A DNA stretch of 64,000 nt. Origin: Streptomyces sp. MMBL 11-1. Its GTDB lineage: Bacteria; Actinomycetota; Actinomycetes; Streptomycetales; Streptomycetaceae. Position numbers and translations under genes: made by a program. The DNA lies in contig NZ_CP117709.1 in NCBI RefSeq assembly GCF_028622875.1, positions 5,583,001 through 5,647,000 of the forward strand. Direction: 5' to 3'. Positions within the stretch are counted from its first letter, which is position 1. The number at the start of each line of letters is the position of its first letter. Below the pieces are notes generated by a model that was given only the letters and a program-made list of their open reading frames with translations, had not been told where the DNA came from and made no database searches. Shown in pieces: positions 18,588 through 27,003 of this stretch.

Positions 18588-18845
18588 TCAGGCGCTTGCG
18601 TTGCGCGCCCGGTTGCGAGCGGCACGGCGCTTCATCGCGCGGCGCTCGTCCTCGCTGAGGCCACCCCAGACGCCGGAGTCCTGGCCGGACTCGAGCGCCC
18701 ACTGCAGGCACTGCTCCATGACGGGGCAGCGGCGGCAGACAGCCTTGGCTTCCTCGATCTGCAGCAGCGCAGGACCGGTGTTGCCGATGGGGAAGAACAG
18801 CTCGGGGTCTTCCTCACGACAAACGGCGTTGTGACGCCAGTCCAT
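18588..18845 (-). CDS. wblE: WblE, WhiB-family iron-sulfur transcription factor
   Basis: 85 aa. It carries the four cysteines of the WhiB [4Fe-4S] cluster (VC in MDWRHNAVCRE, then CRRCPVMEQC), the SGVWGG turn and a basic tail KRRAARNRARN that contacts DNA. The sequence is close to WhiB1/WblE proteins, which react with nitric oxide and work with the principal sigma factor. An AGGAGAGG ribosome-binding site precedes the ATG. It is a small essential-type regulator in actinomycetes. An NO module (hmp, nsrR) lies 5 kb away. Confidence 0.95.
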   Translation of the reverse strand: MDWRHNAVCREEDPELFFPIGNTGPALLQIEEAKAVCRRCPVMEQCLQWALESGQDSGVWGGLSEDERRAMKRRAARNRARNASA

Positions 18846-19164
18846 GGCTGCTACCTCTCCTTGGTATTACACGCTGTTGCTTGTGAATGTGAACGCTTTC
18901 ACGAATCCCCCCGCAGATGACGGGCCGACCCCCAGAAGGACTGGGTGTGGTCTGTGATGGTGAGGAGGGGTTCTGGCTCTCAGTGGAGGCCGGTGTTGCG
19001 GGCCGTCTCGATCGCCATGTAGAGATTCGCAAACCTCGGCGGCGGATACAACCCCTTCTGGAAAGTTTTTTTTGATTCCTCGGTGTCGACTAGGTCACAG
19101 GCGCACTTCTTAGGGGTGGGACCCAGTCCAAACGTTCGAGTTAAAGGACTTTAGGCCCTTCCAC
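18846..19164. other. wblE upstream region
   Basis: 319 nt with no credible gene. It holds the wblE ribosome-binding site and a GTGAA-N4-TTCAC inverted repeat (18889-18902), about 45-57 bp before the wblE ATG. A T8 run is at 19066-19073. The long leader suggests complex regulation of wblE. Confidence 0.5.
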
Positions 19165-20133
19165 TCACACAATCACACGCAGTGCACGGCGTACGCCTGT
19201 GAACGTCACGCTCGTACGCAGTCCCAGGTGGTCGCCGTCCATCTGGAAGGGCAGCGGGACCTTTGAATGCAAGGTGAAGTCCGTGAGGTCGTGCTGTGAA
19301 ACGGCGTGCTTGCCGCGCGGCCCCTTCTCGGGGCTCGAAGTGAGCAGCTGGGTGCCGTAGCGGGCCACCGCCGGGGTCGACAGACGCTTCAGTCCGAGGA
19401 CGTCCAGCGCAGTGTCGAAAGAGGCCTTGGGGGAGGCGTAGACCGGACGATTGCCCAGGTAGGTCCAGGGCGCGGTGTTGCAGACTATGGAGAGCGCGAG
19501 GTCGGTCACCGGGTCCTGGCCGGGCACGTCGAGCGTGATCGTCCCGTGTCTGCGGTGGGCCTCGTTCAGGAACTGCCGCACCACCTGGCGCACATACAGG
19601 GCGTGCGTCGAACGCTTCCCGCTCTCGCGCTTCTGTTCGACCCTGCCGACGACTCCGGCGTCGAATCCGAGACCGGCGCAGAAAGTGAACCAGCGTTCGG
19701 GAACGGACTCGTCCTCGGTTCCGGGGGTGCCGGCCGCCAGGCCGAGCCCGACCGTGCGTTCGGTCCGGTTCTCCAGGGCGTCCAGGATCGCGCCGGTCGC
19801 CTCCACCGCGTCGTTCGGCAGCCCCAGGGCGCGCGCGAAGACATTGGTGGACCCGCCGGGGACCACGGCGAGCTTCGGGAGGCCGTCCACGTCCGGGCCC
19901 CGGTGCAGCAGCCCGTTCACCACCTCGTTGACCGTGCCGTCGCCGCCGAGGGCGACCACCAGGTCGATGTCGTCGCTGTCCGCGGCCCGCCGTCCCAGGT
20001 CCCGTGCGTGCCCCCGGTACTCGGTGGTCACCGCCTCCAGCTTCATCTCGCTGGCCAGCGCGTGGATGAGCACGTCACGGGTGCGGGCACTGGTGGTGGT
20101 AGCAGCTGGGTTGACCACGAGGAGTGCGCGCAT
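19165..20133 (-). CDS. Diacylglycerol kinase-family lipid kinase
   Basis: 322 aa from ATG 20133 (MRALLVVNPAATT). The open frame extends 58 codons further, but that part has no conserved features. The DAGK catalytic domain has NPAA near the start, VVALGGDGTVNEVVNGL (nucleotide-binding GGDGT) and VVPGGSTNVFARALGLP. A beta-sandwich C-terminal domain follows. Such enzymes phosphorylate diacylglycerol or related lipids with ATP at the membrane. It reads in the same direction as wblE but is 319 nt away, so it is probably a separate unit. Confidence 0.9.
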   Translation of the reverse strand: MRALLVVNPAATTTSARTRDVLIHALASEMKLEAVTTEYRGHARDLGRRAADSDDIDLVVALGGDGTVNEVVNGLLHRGPDVDGLPKLAVVPGGSTNVFARALGLPNDAVEATGAILDALENRTERTVGLGLAAGTPGTEDESVPERWFTFCAGLGFDAGVVGRVEQKRESGKRSTHALYVRQVVRQFLNEAHRRHGTITLDVPGQDPVTDLALSIVCNTAPWTYLGNRPVYASPKASFDTALDVLGLKRLSTPAVARYGTQLLTSSPEKGPRGKHAVSQHDLTDFTLHSKVPLPFQMDGDHLGLRTSVTFTGVRRALRVIV

Positions 20134-20299
20134 GACGGCCAGCCTACCTACCGGGCGGTTCGGGGCTGTAGTCCCGGTTCGTTGCGCTCCGGACCGGTGA
20201 CGGAACGTGACCGGCCTCCCCGGCCGTGCGCCCGAACGGGGGAGGCCCCTCCGTACCCCGGCTTCACTTCCGGGCCCCGGGGATGCCAACCTGAAAGGC

Positions 20300-20749
20300 G
20301 TGAGCACTCAAGAGACCCCCTCCACACCGTCACCCTCCGCGGCGGAGCGCCCGACCAGGATCACCGTCCTCGCCGGGGTCAACGCCCTCGAAGGCCTGGC
20401 GCTCGCCGTCGGCGGGGTCTACATGGTGGTCATGGGGGTGCTCGGGAGGCTGGAGAGCACGCAGCAGGCGGAGACGGTCGGGATCACGCTGGTCGCGCTC
20501 GGCGCGATCCCGCTGATCGCCGCCCGTGGGCTGCTGCTGCTGCGCAGCTGGAGCCGGGGGCCCGCGCTGATCACCCAGATCATGGCGCTGCCGGTGGCCT
20601 GGACGCTGCTGCGCTCGCAGGGCGCGCTGATCCCCACCGGGATCGTCCTGGCCGTGGTCGCCGTCACCGGCCTCGTGCTCGTCCTCAAGCCGGCGACCAC
20701 CCAGGACCTGGGCATCCGCCGGGGAGCGAGGGCGACCCCCGAGGCCTGA
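20300..20749 (+). CDS. Small integral membrane protein, function unknown
   Basis: 149 aa from GTG 20300, with GAAAGG upstream. After a polar leader of about 25 residues come four hydrophobic segments (GVNALEGLALAVGGVYMVVM onwards), then a short cytoplasmic tail. No catalytic motif is visible. It stands alone between the divergent lipid kinase and the convergent sigH. I do not recognise a named family. Confidence 0.75.
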   Translation: MSTQETPSTPSPSAAERPTRITVLAGVNALEGLALAVGGVYMVVMGVLGRLESTQQAETVGITLVALGAIPLIAARGLLLLRSWSRGPALITQIMALPVAWTLLRSQGALIPTGIVLAVVAVTGLVLVLKPATTQDLGIRRGARATPEA

Positions 20750-20815
20750 GCGCGCCGGGTGACCTCGGCCCGAGGTCACCCGACAGCCTCCGGGCCGGCG
20801 GCCCGTCCTTCCCGT

Positions 20816-21772
20816 CTACTCCTCGACGAGCAGGCGCTCGCGCAGCTGCGCGAGCGTGCGGGCGAGCAGCCGTGAGACGTGCATCTGCGAGATGCCGACC
20901 TCCTGGGCGATCTGCGACTGGGTCATGTTCCCGAAGAAGCGCAGCAGCAGGATGCGCTTCTCGCGCGGCGGGAGGTCCTCCAGGAGCGGCTTGAGCGACT
21001 CCCGGTACTCCACGCCCTCCAGCGCCTCGTCCTCCGAGCCCAGCGTGTCCGCCACCGCCGGTGACTCGTCGTCCGTGTCCGGCACGTCCAGCGAGAGCGT
21101 GCTGTACGCGTTGGCCGACTCCAGGCCCTCCAGCACCTCCTCCTCGGAGATGCCCAGCCGCTCGGCCAGCTCGTGCACCGTCGGCGAGCGGCCGTGCTGC
21201 TGGGAGAGCTCGGCGGTGGCCGTGGTCAGCGACAGCCGCAGCTCCTGGAGGCGGCGCGGCACCCGCACCGCCCAGCCCTTGTCCCGGAAGTGGCGTTTGA
21301 TCTCGCCGACCACGGTGGGGGTGGCGTACGTCGAGAACTCCACGCCCCGGTCCGGGTCGAACCGGTCCACGGACTTGATCAGCCCGATCGTGGCGACCTG
21401 GGTCAGGTCGTCCAGCGGCTCCCCGCGGTTACGGAAGCGGCGGGCCAGGTGCTCCACCAGCGGCAGGTGCATCCGCACCAGCCTGTTGCGCAGCTCGGCC
21501 TTCTCCGCCGAACCGTCGGGCAGCTCCCGCAGCTCGAAGAACAGGGCCCGGGCCCCGCTGCGGTCGTGTGGATCGTGGTGCCCGTGCTCGCTCATCTGGC
21601 CCGCCCGCTCTGCCTGCGACTGCTGCTCCACCGCGACGTCGAGGCTCTCGGCCCCGTCCGCTCCGTCCACCGGATGCGGCCGGGCCGGCTGCTCCGGGAT
21701 GCCTGCTGGGCGCGCCACCCCGGATCGGATCGTCTCGTCCCGCACAGGACCGTCCCCGTTCCCGTCGCTCAC
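20816..21772 (-). CDS. sigH: SigB/SigF-family stress sigma factor (SigH-like)
   Basis: 318 aa from GTG 21772, which overlaps the anti-sigma stop (GTGA), so the two are coupled. An N-terminal extension of about 75 residues has an internal ATG (MSEHGHHDPHD) that could give a shorter form. Region 2 (PLVEHLARRFRNRGEPLDDL, FSTYATPTVVGEIKRHFRD), region 3 and region 4 (MTQSQIAQEVGISQMHVSRL) are all intact. The family drives general or osmotic stress and developmental genes. Its place beside wblE and a lipid kinase, and its anti-sigma partner, match S. coelicolor sigH as remembered. Confidence 0.93.
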   Translation of the reverse strand: MSDGNGDGPVRDETIRSGVARPAGIPEQPARPHPVDGADGAESLDVAVEQQSQAERAGQMSEHGHHDPHDRSGARALFFELRELPDGSAEKAELRNRLVRMHLPLVEHLARRFRNRGEPLDDLTQVATIGLIKSVDRFDPDRGVEFSTYATPTVVGEIKRHFRDKGWAVRVPRRLQELRLSLTTATAELSQQHGRSPTVHELAERLGISEEEVLEGLESANAYSTLSLDVPDTDDESPAVADTLGSEDEALEGVEYRESLKPLLEDLPPREKRILLLRFFGNMTQSQIAQEVGISQMHVSRLLARTLAQLRERLLVEE

Positions 21773-22182
21773 GCCGGCCCGGGGCCCGCGCCGCGCTGTT
21801 TGTAGAGGCTGATGCTGACCGTACGGTCGTCGGCGACCGTGGAGTCGACCTTTCCGGCCAGTGCGGAGAGCACCGTCCAGGCGAAGGTGTCGCGCTCGGG
21901 CGCCCGGCCGTCCGTGGTGGGCGCCGACACCGTCACTTCGAGGGAGTCGTCGACGAGACGGAAGACGCAGCTGAGGACGGAGCCCGGCACGGCCTGCTGG
22001 AGCAGGATCGCGCAGGCCTCGTCGACCGCGATACGGAGATCCTCGATCTCGTCGAGAGTGAAGTCCAAACGCGCTGCGAGACCGGCCGTGGCCGTTCGCA
22101 GCACCGACAGGTAGGCACCCGCAGCGGGCAGTCGGACTTCTACGAAGTCCTGATTCCCGGGCTCGCCTGCGATCTGGGACAC
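21769..22182 (-). CDS. prsH: RsbW-like anti-sigma factor (PrsH/UshX-like)
   Basis: 137 aa from GTG 22182, which has a strong GGAGGTG ribosome-binding site; 20 further in-frame codons upstream include that site. It is a HATPase_c anti-sigma kinase: DLRIAVDEACAILLQQA is the N-box, but the G-boxes are poorly preserved. It should bind the sigma factor encoded next to it and release it when an anti-anti-sigma partner takes over. The stop overlaps the sigH start by four bases, which ties their synthesis at near equal amounts. Confidence 0.92.
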   Translation of the reverse strand: MSQIAGEPGNQDFVEVRLPAAGAYLSVLRTATAGLAARLDFTLDEIEDLRIAVDEACAILLQQAVPGSVLSCVFRLVDDSLEVTVSAPTTDGRAPERDTFAWTVLSALAGKVDSTVADDRTVSISLYKQRGAGPGPA

Positions 22183-22506
22183 CCTCACCTCCAAGGTGGC
22201 ACAAACTCTTTCGAGGTTCCGGGAAGGGTGGCCCGGAGCCATACGGTCCGTCGACGGTTCTTCGGCTCGGCGACGTTATCGGATCCATGATGCCGTGTCG
22301 TACGGACCCCATACCCCCATCGTCACTCATGGTAAGCCTATGCGTACACACAGTGGCTAGGGGTCTGCGGTGTCCAATTGCGAAGAACCGGCGCCGCATT
22401 GACGTACCCAGGCGTCAGGCGATCGAACCGTCCTCGAAGCACCGGCGCCGCCCCCCCCGCCCGCCGGAGGCGCCGCGTCGGGGAGTGACCGGCCGTCGGC
22501 GGGCGC
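22183..22506. other. Intergenic region upstream of prsH-sigH
   Basis: 324 nt between the anti-sigma gene and the PLP enzyme, holding the prsH promoter. A C-rich stretch lies near 22452. I see no gene; the open frames here have no ribosome-binding site or conserved character. Confidence 0.5.
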
Positions 22507-23436
22507 CTACCGGGAGGCGGGTGACTCCTGGAGGGGTCGCGTGTCGGGGGTGCCGGTGATCACGGCGCTCACCCGCGTGCCCGGCGGGAACGCCCCCTCC
22601 CCGGTCAGCGTGGCCAGCGCGAACAGCAGCTTGGCCACGTAGACGCGTTCCACGGGCAGCCCGTGCCGGTCCTCGAAGTCCGCGGCGAAGGCCTCCAGCT
22701 CCGGGGTGGAGCGGGCGTAGCCGCCGAAGGCGAAGCGCTCGTCCAGCGACCAGTTCCCGGACGGGCCGCCGAACGCCTCGCGCTGGAGCCGCTCCACGGA
22801 CGGCCCGAGGAAGCCGCCGCGCAGCACCGGGACGCCCAGGGCCCGCTGTCCGGGGGCCAGGCCGGCGGCGAGTCCGGCGAGGGTGCCGCCGGTGCCGCAG
22901 GCCACGGCCGCCACATCGCACGCCCCGGCCAGCTCGCGCCCCAGCGCCGTACAGCCCTGTGCGGCCAGCGCGTTGCTGCCGCCCTCCGGGATGACCTCCG
23001 CGTCCCCGAACAGGCTCAGCAGCCCCTTCAGGACCTCGCAGGAGGCCTTCGCCCGGTACGTCGTACGGTCCACGAAGTGCAGGCGCATGCCGTCGGCCGC
23101 GCACCGGGCGAGCGACGGGTTGAGCGGCCGGTGCGCCAGCTCGTCGCCGCGGACGACGCCGACGGTGGGAAAGCCGAGCAGCCGCCCTGCCGCCGCGGTG
23201 GCCCGGAGGTGGTTGGAGTACGCGCCGCCGAACGTGAGCACGGTGCGCCCGGCGGCGTTCTCCAGGTTGAGGGCGAGTTTGCGCCACTTGTTGCCCGGCA
23301 GGTCGGGGTGGATCAGGTCGTCCCGCTTGAGGAGCAGTCGCACCCCGTGGCGCGCGAAGCGTTCGTCGTGGACCTCCCGCAGCGGGGAGGGCACCCGGGG
23401 CCGCAGGAGGGCGTCGAGGCGGGGCGGGCTGTTCAC
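22507..23436 (-). CDS. ACC deaminase/D-cysteine desulfhydrase family PLP enzyme
   Basis: 309 aa. This is a fold-type II PLP enzyme. LLKRDDLIHPDLPGNKWRKL holds the Schiff-base lysine (GNKWRKL), TFGGAYSNHLRA is the substrate/PLP loop and CGTGGTLAGLAAGL binds the cofactor phosphate. Members open 1-aminocyclopropane-1-carboxylate or release H2S from D-cysteine. Typical ACC-deaminase-specific residues cannot be checked here, and desulfhydrase is the more common activity in soil actinomycetes. It reads in the same direction as hmp, starting about 60 nt after it. Confidence 0.82.
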   Translation of the reverse strand: MNSPPRLDALLRPRVPSPLREVHDERFARHGVRLLLKRDDLIHPDLPGNKWRKLALNLENAAGRTVLTFGGAYSNHLRATAAAGRLLGFPTVGVVRGDELAHRPLNPSLARCAADGMRLHFVDRTTYRAKASCEVLKGLLSLFGDAEVIPEGGSNALAAQGCTALGRELAGACDVAAVACGTGGTLAGLAAGLAPGQRALGVPVLRGGFLGPSVERLQREAFGGPSGNWSLDERFAFGGYARSTPELEAFAADFEDRHGLPVERVYVAKLLFALATLTGEGAFPPGTRVSAVITGTPDTRPLQESPASR

Positions 23437-23494
23437 CCGCCCATTGTCGCCTCTCCGTCGTTATCCCCGCCGTTTCCCCGTCGTCTCCGTCGCT

Positions 23495-24691
23495 TCAGGA
23501 GGAGGCCAGCCAGAGGTCCGGGCCGAACACCTCGTAGTGGATGTCGGCGGGCCGGACGCCCGCCTCCAGCAGCTGGGCCCTGACGGCCCGCATGAAGGGG
23601 AGCGGGCCGCACAGATAGGCGTGCGTCCCCGGCCGTACGGTGATGCCGTCCAGGTCGACGAGGCCGGTGCGGTTCGCCGGCTGCCCGGCCTCCGGGGTCT
23701 CGTACCAGAAGTGCGCCTCGGCGTCGGCCAGCTTCTCCGTCAGCCGGACGTGGTCGTTCCGCAGGGCGTGGTCGGCCGGTGAGCGGTCGCCGTGCACGAC
23801 GGTGACCGGGCCGCGGTGGCCCTCCTGGGCGAGGTACTCCAGCATCGACAGCATGGGGGTGCAGCCGATGCCCGCCGAGGCCAGCAGCAGGGGCGCGTCC
23901 AGCTGGTCGAGCACCAGGTCCCCGTAGGGGACGGAGACGCGCAGCAGGTCGCCCGCGCGGGTCTGCTCGTGCAGGTGCCGGGAGACCTCGCCGTCGGGTG
24001 AGCCCTCGCCGCGCACGCGCTTCACGGTGATCGACCGCAGCCGGGAGCCGGGGGCGCTGGAGAGGCTGTACTGGCGTATCTGGCGGGCTCCGTCCGGGAG
24101 CCCGACCTGTACGGAGACGTACTGGCCGGGCCGGAAGGAGGGCGGGGGCGTGTCCCCGGCGGGGCGCAGCAGGAAGGTGGCGACGTCCTCGGTCTCCTCG
24201 ACCCGGGCGGCCACCTCCCAGGTGTGCCACACCTCGCCCGCCAGGACGCCCTGCTGCGCGTAGAGGCGCTCCTCGACGGCGATGAGGGAGCCCGCCATCA
24301 GCCAGTAGACCTCATCCCAGGCGGCGGCGACCTCCGGGGTGACGGCGTCGCCCAGGACGTCGGCGATGGCCGCGAACAGATGGGTGTGCACCACCTCGTA
24401 CTGCTCCGGGGTCACCCCGAGCGAGGCGTGCTTGTGGGCGATGCGGTCCAGCATCACGTCGGGCCGGGTGCCGGGGTGCTCGACCAGTGCGGTCGCGAAC
24501 GCGGCGATGGACCCGGCCAGGGCCCTGCGCTGGTCGCCGGAGGCCTGGTTGCCCCGGTTGAACAGGTCCCGCAGCAGCTCGGGGTGGGCGGCGAAGAGCT
24601 TCTCGTAGAAGAGGTCGGCGATGTCCCCGATGGCCGCGCCGACGGCGGGAAGGGTGGCGCGGACGGTGGCGGTGGACCGGTCGGAGAGCAT
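23495..24691 (-). CDS. hmp: Flavohemoglobin (nitric oxide dioxygenase)
   Basis: 398 aa from ATG 24691; a 25-codon upstream extension overlaps the regulatory site. The N-terminal globin domain (1-140) holds the proximal His in IAHKHASLGV, with AYE-like contacts. The FAD domain has RQYSLSS and the NAD domain has ASAGIGCTPMLSML. The C-terminal YEVFGPDLWL is also typical. It oxidises NO to nitrate with O2 and NADH. An NsrR-like site lies 54 bp upstream and the nsrR gene follows, so NO should induce it. Confidence 0.93.
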   Translation of the reverse strand: MLSDRSTATVRATLPAVGAAIGDIADLFYEKLFAAHPELLRDLFNRGNQASGDQRRALAGSIAAFATALVEHPGTRPDVMLDRIAHKHASLGVTPEQYEVVHTHLFAAIADVLGDAVTPEVAAAWDEVYWLMAGSLIAVEERLYAQQGVLAGEVWHTWEVAARVEETEDVATFLLRPAGDTPPPSFRPGQYVSVQVGLPDGARQIRQYSLSSAPGSRLRSITVKRVRGEGSPDGEVSRHLHEQTRAGDLLRVSVPYGDLVLDQLDAPLLLASAGIGCTPMLSMLEYLAQEGHRGPVTVVHGDRSPADHALRNDHVRLTEKLADAEAHFWYETPEAGQPANRTGLVDLDGITVRPGTHAYLCGPLPFMRAVRAQLLEAGVRPADIHYEVFGPDLWLASS

Positions 24692-24744
24692 GAAGGGTGG
24701 CTCCTCTGGGGTGGGACGTGCTGCCGGACGGGCGTCGGGCAGGT

Positions 24745-24767
24745 AATTGGTATGGACGATGCGCATT
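24745..24767 (-). promoter_or_regulatory. Candidate NsrR operator upstream of hmp
   Basis: Read on the minus strand, this 23-bp 11-1-11 imperfect inverted repeat begins AATGCGCATCG and ends CCATACCAATT; 7 of 11 positions pair. Its tail TACCAATT resembles the S. coelicolor hmpA NsrR sites as remembered. Confidence 0.6.
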
Positions 24768-24790
24768 TTCGGGCGGGCAGCGTTCCGTCG

Positions 24791-24825
24791 GTGCGGTGCG
24801 GTGCGGTGCGGTGCGGTGCGGTGCG
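24791..24825. repeat. GTGCG pentamer tandem repeat, seven copies
   Basis: Seven exact head-to-tail copies of GTGCG lie between the hmp operator and the nsrR stop. Such runs change length easily by slippage. Confidence 0.9.
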
Positions 24826-24894
24826 GTGGCGGGCGGCCCGGCGTGGGGCCTGGGCCTGGGCCCGGGCCGGGATCGGGTCAGGGCGGGGCGGGGC

Positions 24895-25341
24895 TCAGTC
24901 GGGCGGCGGGCCGCTGCCGATGCCCAGGAGCAGCGGGCCGGTGGGGGAGGCGACGAGGTCGGTGACGGTGATCGGGTCCAGCGTGGCGTAGAAGGCATCC
25001 TGGGCCGCGCGCAGGGCCCCGCGCAGCCGGCAGGCGGAGCGGAGCGGGCAGGGGGTGTCGCCCTCGCACTCGACCACTTCCTCCGGCCCCTCCAGCTCCC
25101 GCACCAGTGAGCCGATCGACGCGGAGCGGCCGGCCGAGGTCAGGGTGAGTCCGCCGCCGCGGCCTCGACGGGCGTCGAGGAGGCCGAGGTGCTGGAGCCG
25201 GGCGACGACCTTCGCGGTGTGGGTGTACGGGACCCGCATGGTTTCCGCCACCTCGCGGGTGGTCGGCGGCTCCTGGCCCTCGGCGACCGCCAGCCGCATG
25301 AGGACGCGGAGCGCCACGTCGGTGAATCTCGTCAGCCGCAT
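24895..25341 (-). CDS. nsrR: NsrR, Rrf2-family nitric-oxide-sensing repressor
   Basis: 148 aa from ATG 25341 (MRLTRFTDVALRVLM); eight further in-frame codons upstream lie beside the operator. The winged helix has REVAETMRVPYTHTAKVVARL. The cluster ligands C-x5-C-x5-C (CEGDTPCPLRSAC) and Asp8 match the [4Fe-4S] ligands described for S. coelicolor NsrR. NO destroys the cluster and releases DNA. Targets here are hmp and probably nsrR itself, through the palindrome just upstream. Confidence 0.92.
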   Translation of the reverse strand: MRLTRFTDVALRVLMRLAVAEGQEPPTTREVAETMRVPYTHTAKVVARLQHLGLLDARRGRGGGLTLTSAGRSASIGSLVRELEGPEEVVECEGDTPCPLRSACRLRGALRAAQDAFYATLDPITVTDLVASPTGPLLLGIGSGPPPD

Positions 25342-25356
25342 GGGGTCACCGTAGAT

Positions 25357-25379
25357 AAGTTGCATCGGGGATGCAAATT
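25357..25379. promoter_or_regulatory. NsrR-like operator between nsrR and the encapsulin gene
   Basis: Arms AAGTTGCATC and GATGCAAATT (9 of 10 paired, 7 bp perfect at the centre) flank a 3-bp spacer. It is 16 bp from the nsrR start and about 139 bp from the divergent shell gene, so it may serve both. Confidence 0.75.
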
Positions 25380-25517
25380 AAGCGGGGCGCCGGGCGACGA
25401 GGAGCAACGTGCCCCGACCGAAGGCGGATTAGTCGCACTCTTTTGTGTAATGGCGACCCGGCCCTCCTGCTGAAAGGCTTTTGCACGCAGGTCAGCCCAA
25501 GATCGAAAGGACGTCAG

Positions 25518-26924
25518 ATGTCCGTTGGTGAAGAGGTTCGCGACACGCAGGCGCCGCCGCAGCAGAGTCTGGGGACGGCGGCTGCGCGGAACCTCGCGAC
25601 GACCACCAAATCCGCGCCGCAGATGCAGGAGATCACCTCACGGTGGCTGCTGAAGATGCTGCCGTGGGTGCAGGTACAGGGCGGTACGTACCGGGTGAAC
25701 CGTCGGCTCAGCTATGCGGTCGGCGACGGCCGGGTGACCTTCGTCCAGACCGGGGAGCGGGTGGCCGTGATCCCCGCGGAGCTGGGGGAGCTGCCCGCCC
25801 TGCGGGAGTTCGGCGACGAGGAGGTGCTCGCCGAGCTCGCCCGCAGGTGCGAGCAGCGGGACGTGGCCGCGGGGGAGGTGCTCGCCGCCTCGGGGGACGC
25901 GGCGGACCGGGTCTTCCTGCTGGCGCACGGCAAGGTGGCGAAGGTCGGATCGGGCCCCTACGGGGACGAGACGGAGCTCGGGGTCCTCGCGGACGGCTCG
26001 TACTTCGGCGACCAGAGCCTGATCGACGGCGACGCCGTCTGGGAGTACACCGCCCGCGCGCTCACCCCCTGCACGCTCCTCACCCTGAGCCGTGCCGACG
26101 TGTACAACCTCGCGGAGCGCGCGGCATCCCTGCAGGACCATCTCGCGAATCTGCTCTCCATTCCGCAGCAGCGGACCAACCGCTACGGCGAGGCGGCGAT
26201 CGACCTCTCCGCCGGCCATGTGGGGGAGGCGGTCGTCCCGCACACCTTCGTCGACTACGACGCGGCGCCGCGCGAGTACGAACTGAGCGTCGCCCAGACA
26301 GTGCTGAAGGTGCACAGCAGGGTCGCCGATCTCTACAACCAGCCGATGAACCAGACCGAGCAGCAGTTGCGGCTCACGGTCGAGGCGCTGCGTGAGCGCC
26401 AGGAGCACGAGCTGATCAACAACAAGGAGTTCGGACTGCTCAACAACTGCGACTACGGGCAGCGGCTCCAGCCGCACGACGGGGCGCCCAGCCCGGACGA
26501 CATGGACGAACTGCTCTCGCGGCGCCGCGGATCCAAGCTCTTCCTCGCCCACCCGAAGGCCATCGCCGCCTTCGGCCGCGAGTGCAACCGGCGTGGACTC
26601 GTCCCGGAGAGCGTCGACATCGGCGGCCACCACGTGCCCGCCTGGCGCGGGGTGCCGATCTTCCCGTCCAACAAGATCCCCATCTCCGACGCCCGCACCA
26701 CGTCCATCATCTGCATGAGGACGGGCGAGGCCGAGCAGGGCGTCATCGGCCTCCAGCAGACCGGTATCCCCGACGAGATCGAGCCGAGTCTCTCGGTCCG
26801 CTTCATGGGCATCGACGAGCAGGCGATCATCTCCTACCTCGTGACGGCGTACTACTCCGCCGCGATCCTGGTACCGGACGCCCTCGGAGTGCTGGAGAAC
26901 GTCGAGGTCAGCCGCTGGCACTGA
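25518..26924 (+). CDS. eshA: Family 2B encapsulin shell protein (EshA-type, with cNMP-binding-like domain)
   Basis: 468 aa from ATG 25518, with GAAAGGA upstream. A flexible N-terminal arm ([19 protein letters not shown]) leads to the HK97-like shell fold, which is split by an inserted cyclic-nucleotide-binding-like domain (about residues 100-215). The shell fold then resumes ([20 protein letters not shown]) to the C-terminus ([20 protein letters not shown]). This order is diagnostic of Family 2B encapsulins, which assemble into roughly 60-subunit icosahedral nanocompartments. EshA in S. griseus and S. coelicolor affects growth, ppGpp and antibiotic production. The adjacent prenyl synthase is the expected cargo. 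Whether this copy is eshA or its paralogue cannot be settled from sequence alone. Confidence 0.95.
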   Translation: MSVGEEVRDTQAPPQQSLGTAAARNLATTTKSAPQMQEITSRWLLKMLPWVQVQGGTYRVNRRLSYAVGDGRVTFVQTGERVAVIPAELGELPALREFGDEEVLAELARRCEQRDVAAGEVLAASGDAADRVFLLAHGKVAKVGSGPYGDETELGVLADGSYFGDQSLIDGDAVWEYTARALTPCTLLTLSRADVYNLAERAASLQDHLANLLSIPQQRTNRYGEAAIDLSAGHVGEAVVPHTFVDYDAAPREYELSVAQTVLKVHSRVADLYNQPMNQTEQQLRLTVEALRERQEHELINNKEFGLLNNCDYGQRLQPHDGAPSPDDMDELLSRRRGSKLFLAHPKAIAAFGRECNRRGLVPESVDIGGHHVPAWRGVPIFPSNKIPISDARTTSIICMRTGEAEQGVIGLQQTGIPDEIEPSLSVRFMGIDEQAIISYLVTAYYSAAILVPDALGVLENVEVSRWH

Positions 26925-26935
26925 CCTGGTTCACC

Positions 26936-26973
26936 CCGGGGGTCCGGGTGGCGGCCGCCACCCGGACCCCCGG
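26936..26973. terminator. Perfect 38-bp palindrome between shell and cargo genes
   Basis: A perfect inverted repeat without spacer starts 11 nt after the shell stop and ends 30 nt before the cargo start. No T-run follows. It may partly terminate transcription, so that more shell than cargo is made. Confidence 0.75.
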
Positions 26974-27003
26974 CCCCGCACCCCATCGCCCCAGGGAGTC
27001 ACC

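Noticed and set aside
20816..22399. 527-codon form of the sigma factor starting near 22399
   Set aside because: The extra 209 codons lie opposite or within the anti-sigma gene in another frame; the coupled GTG at 21772 gives the usual size.
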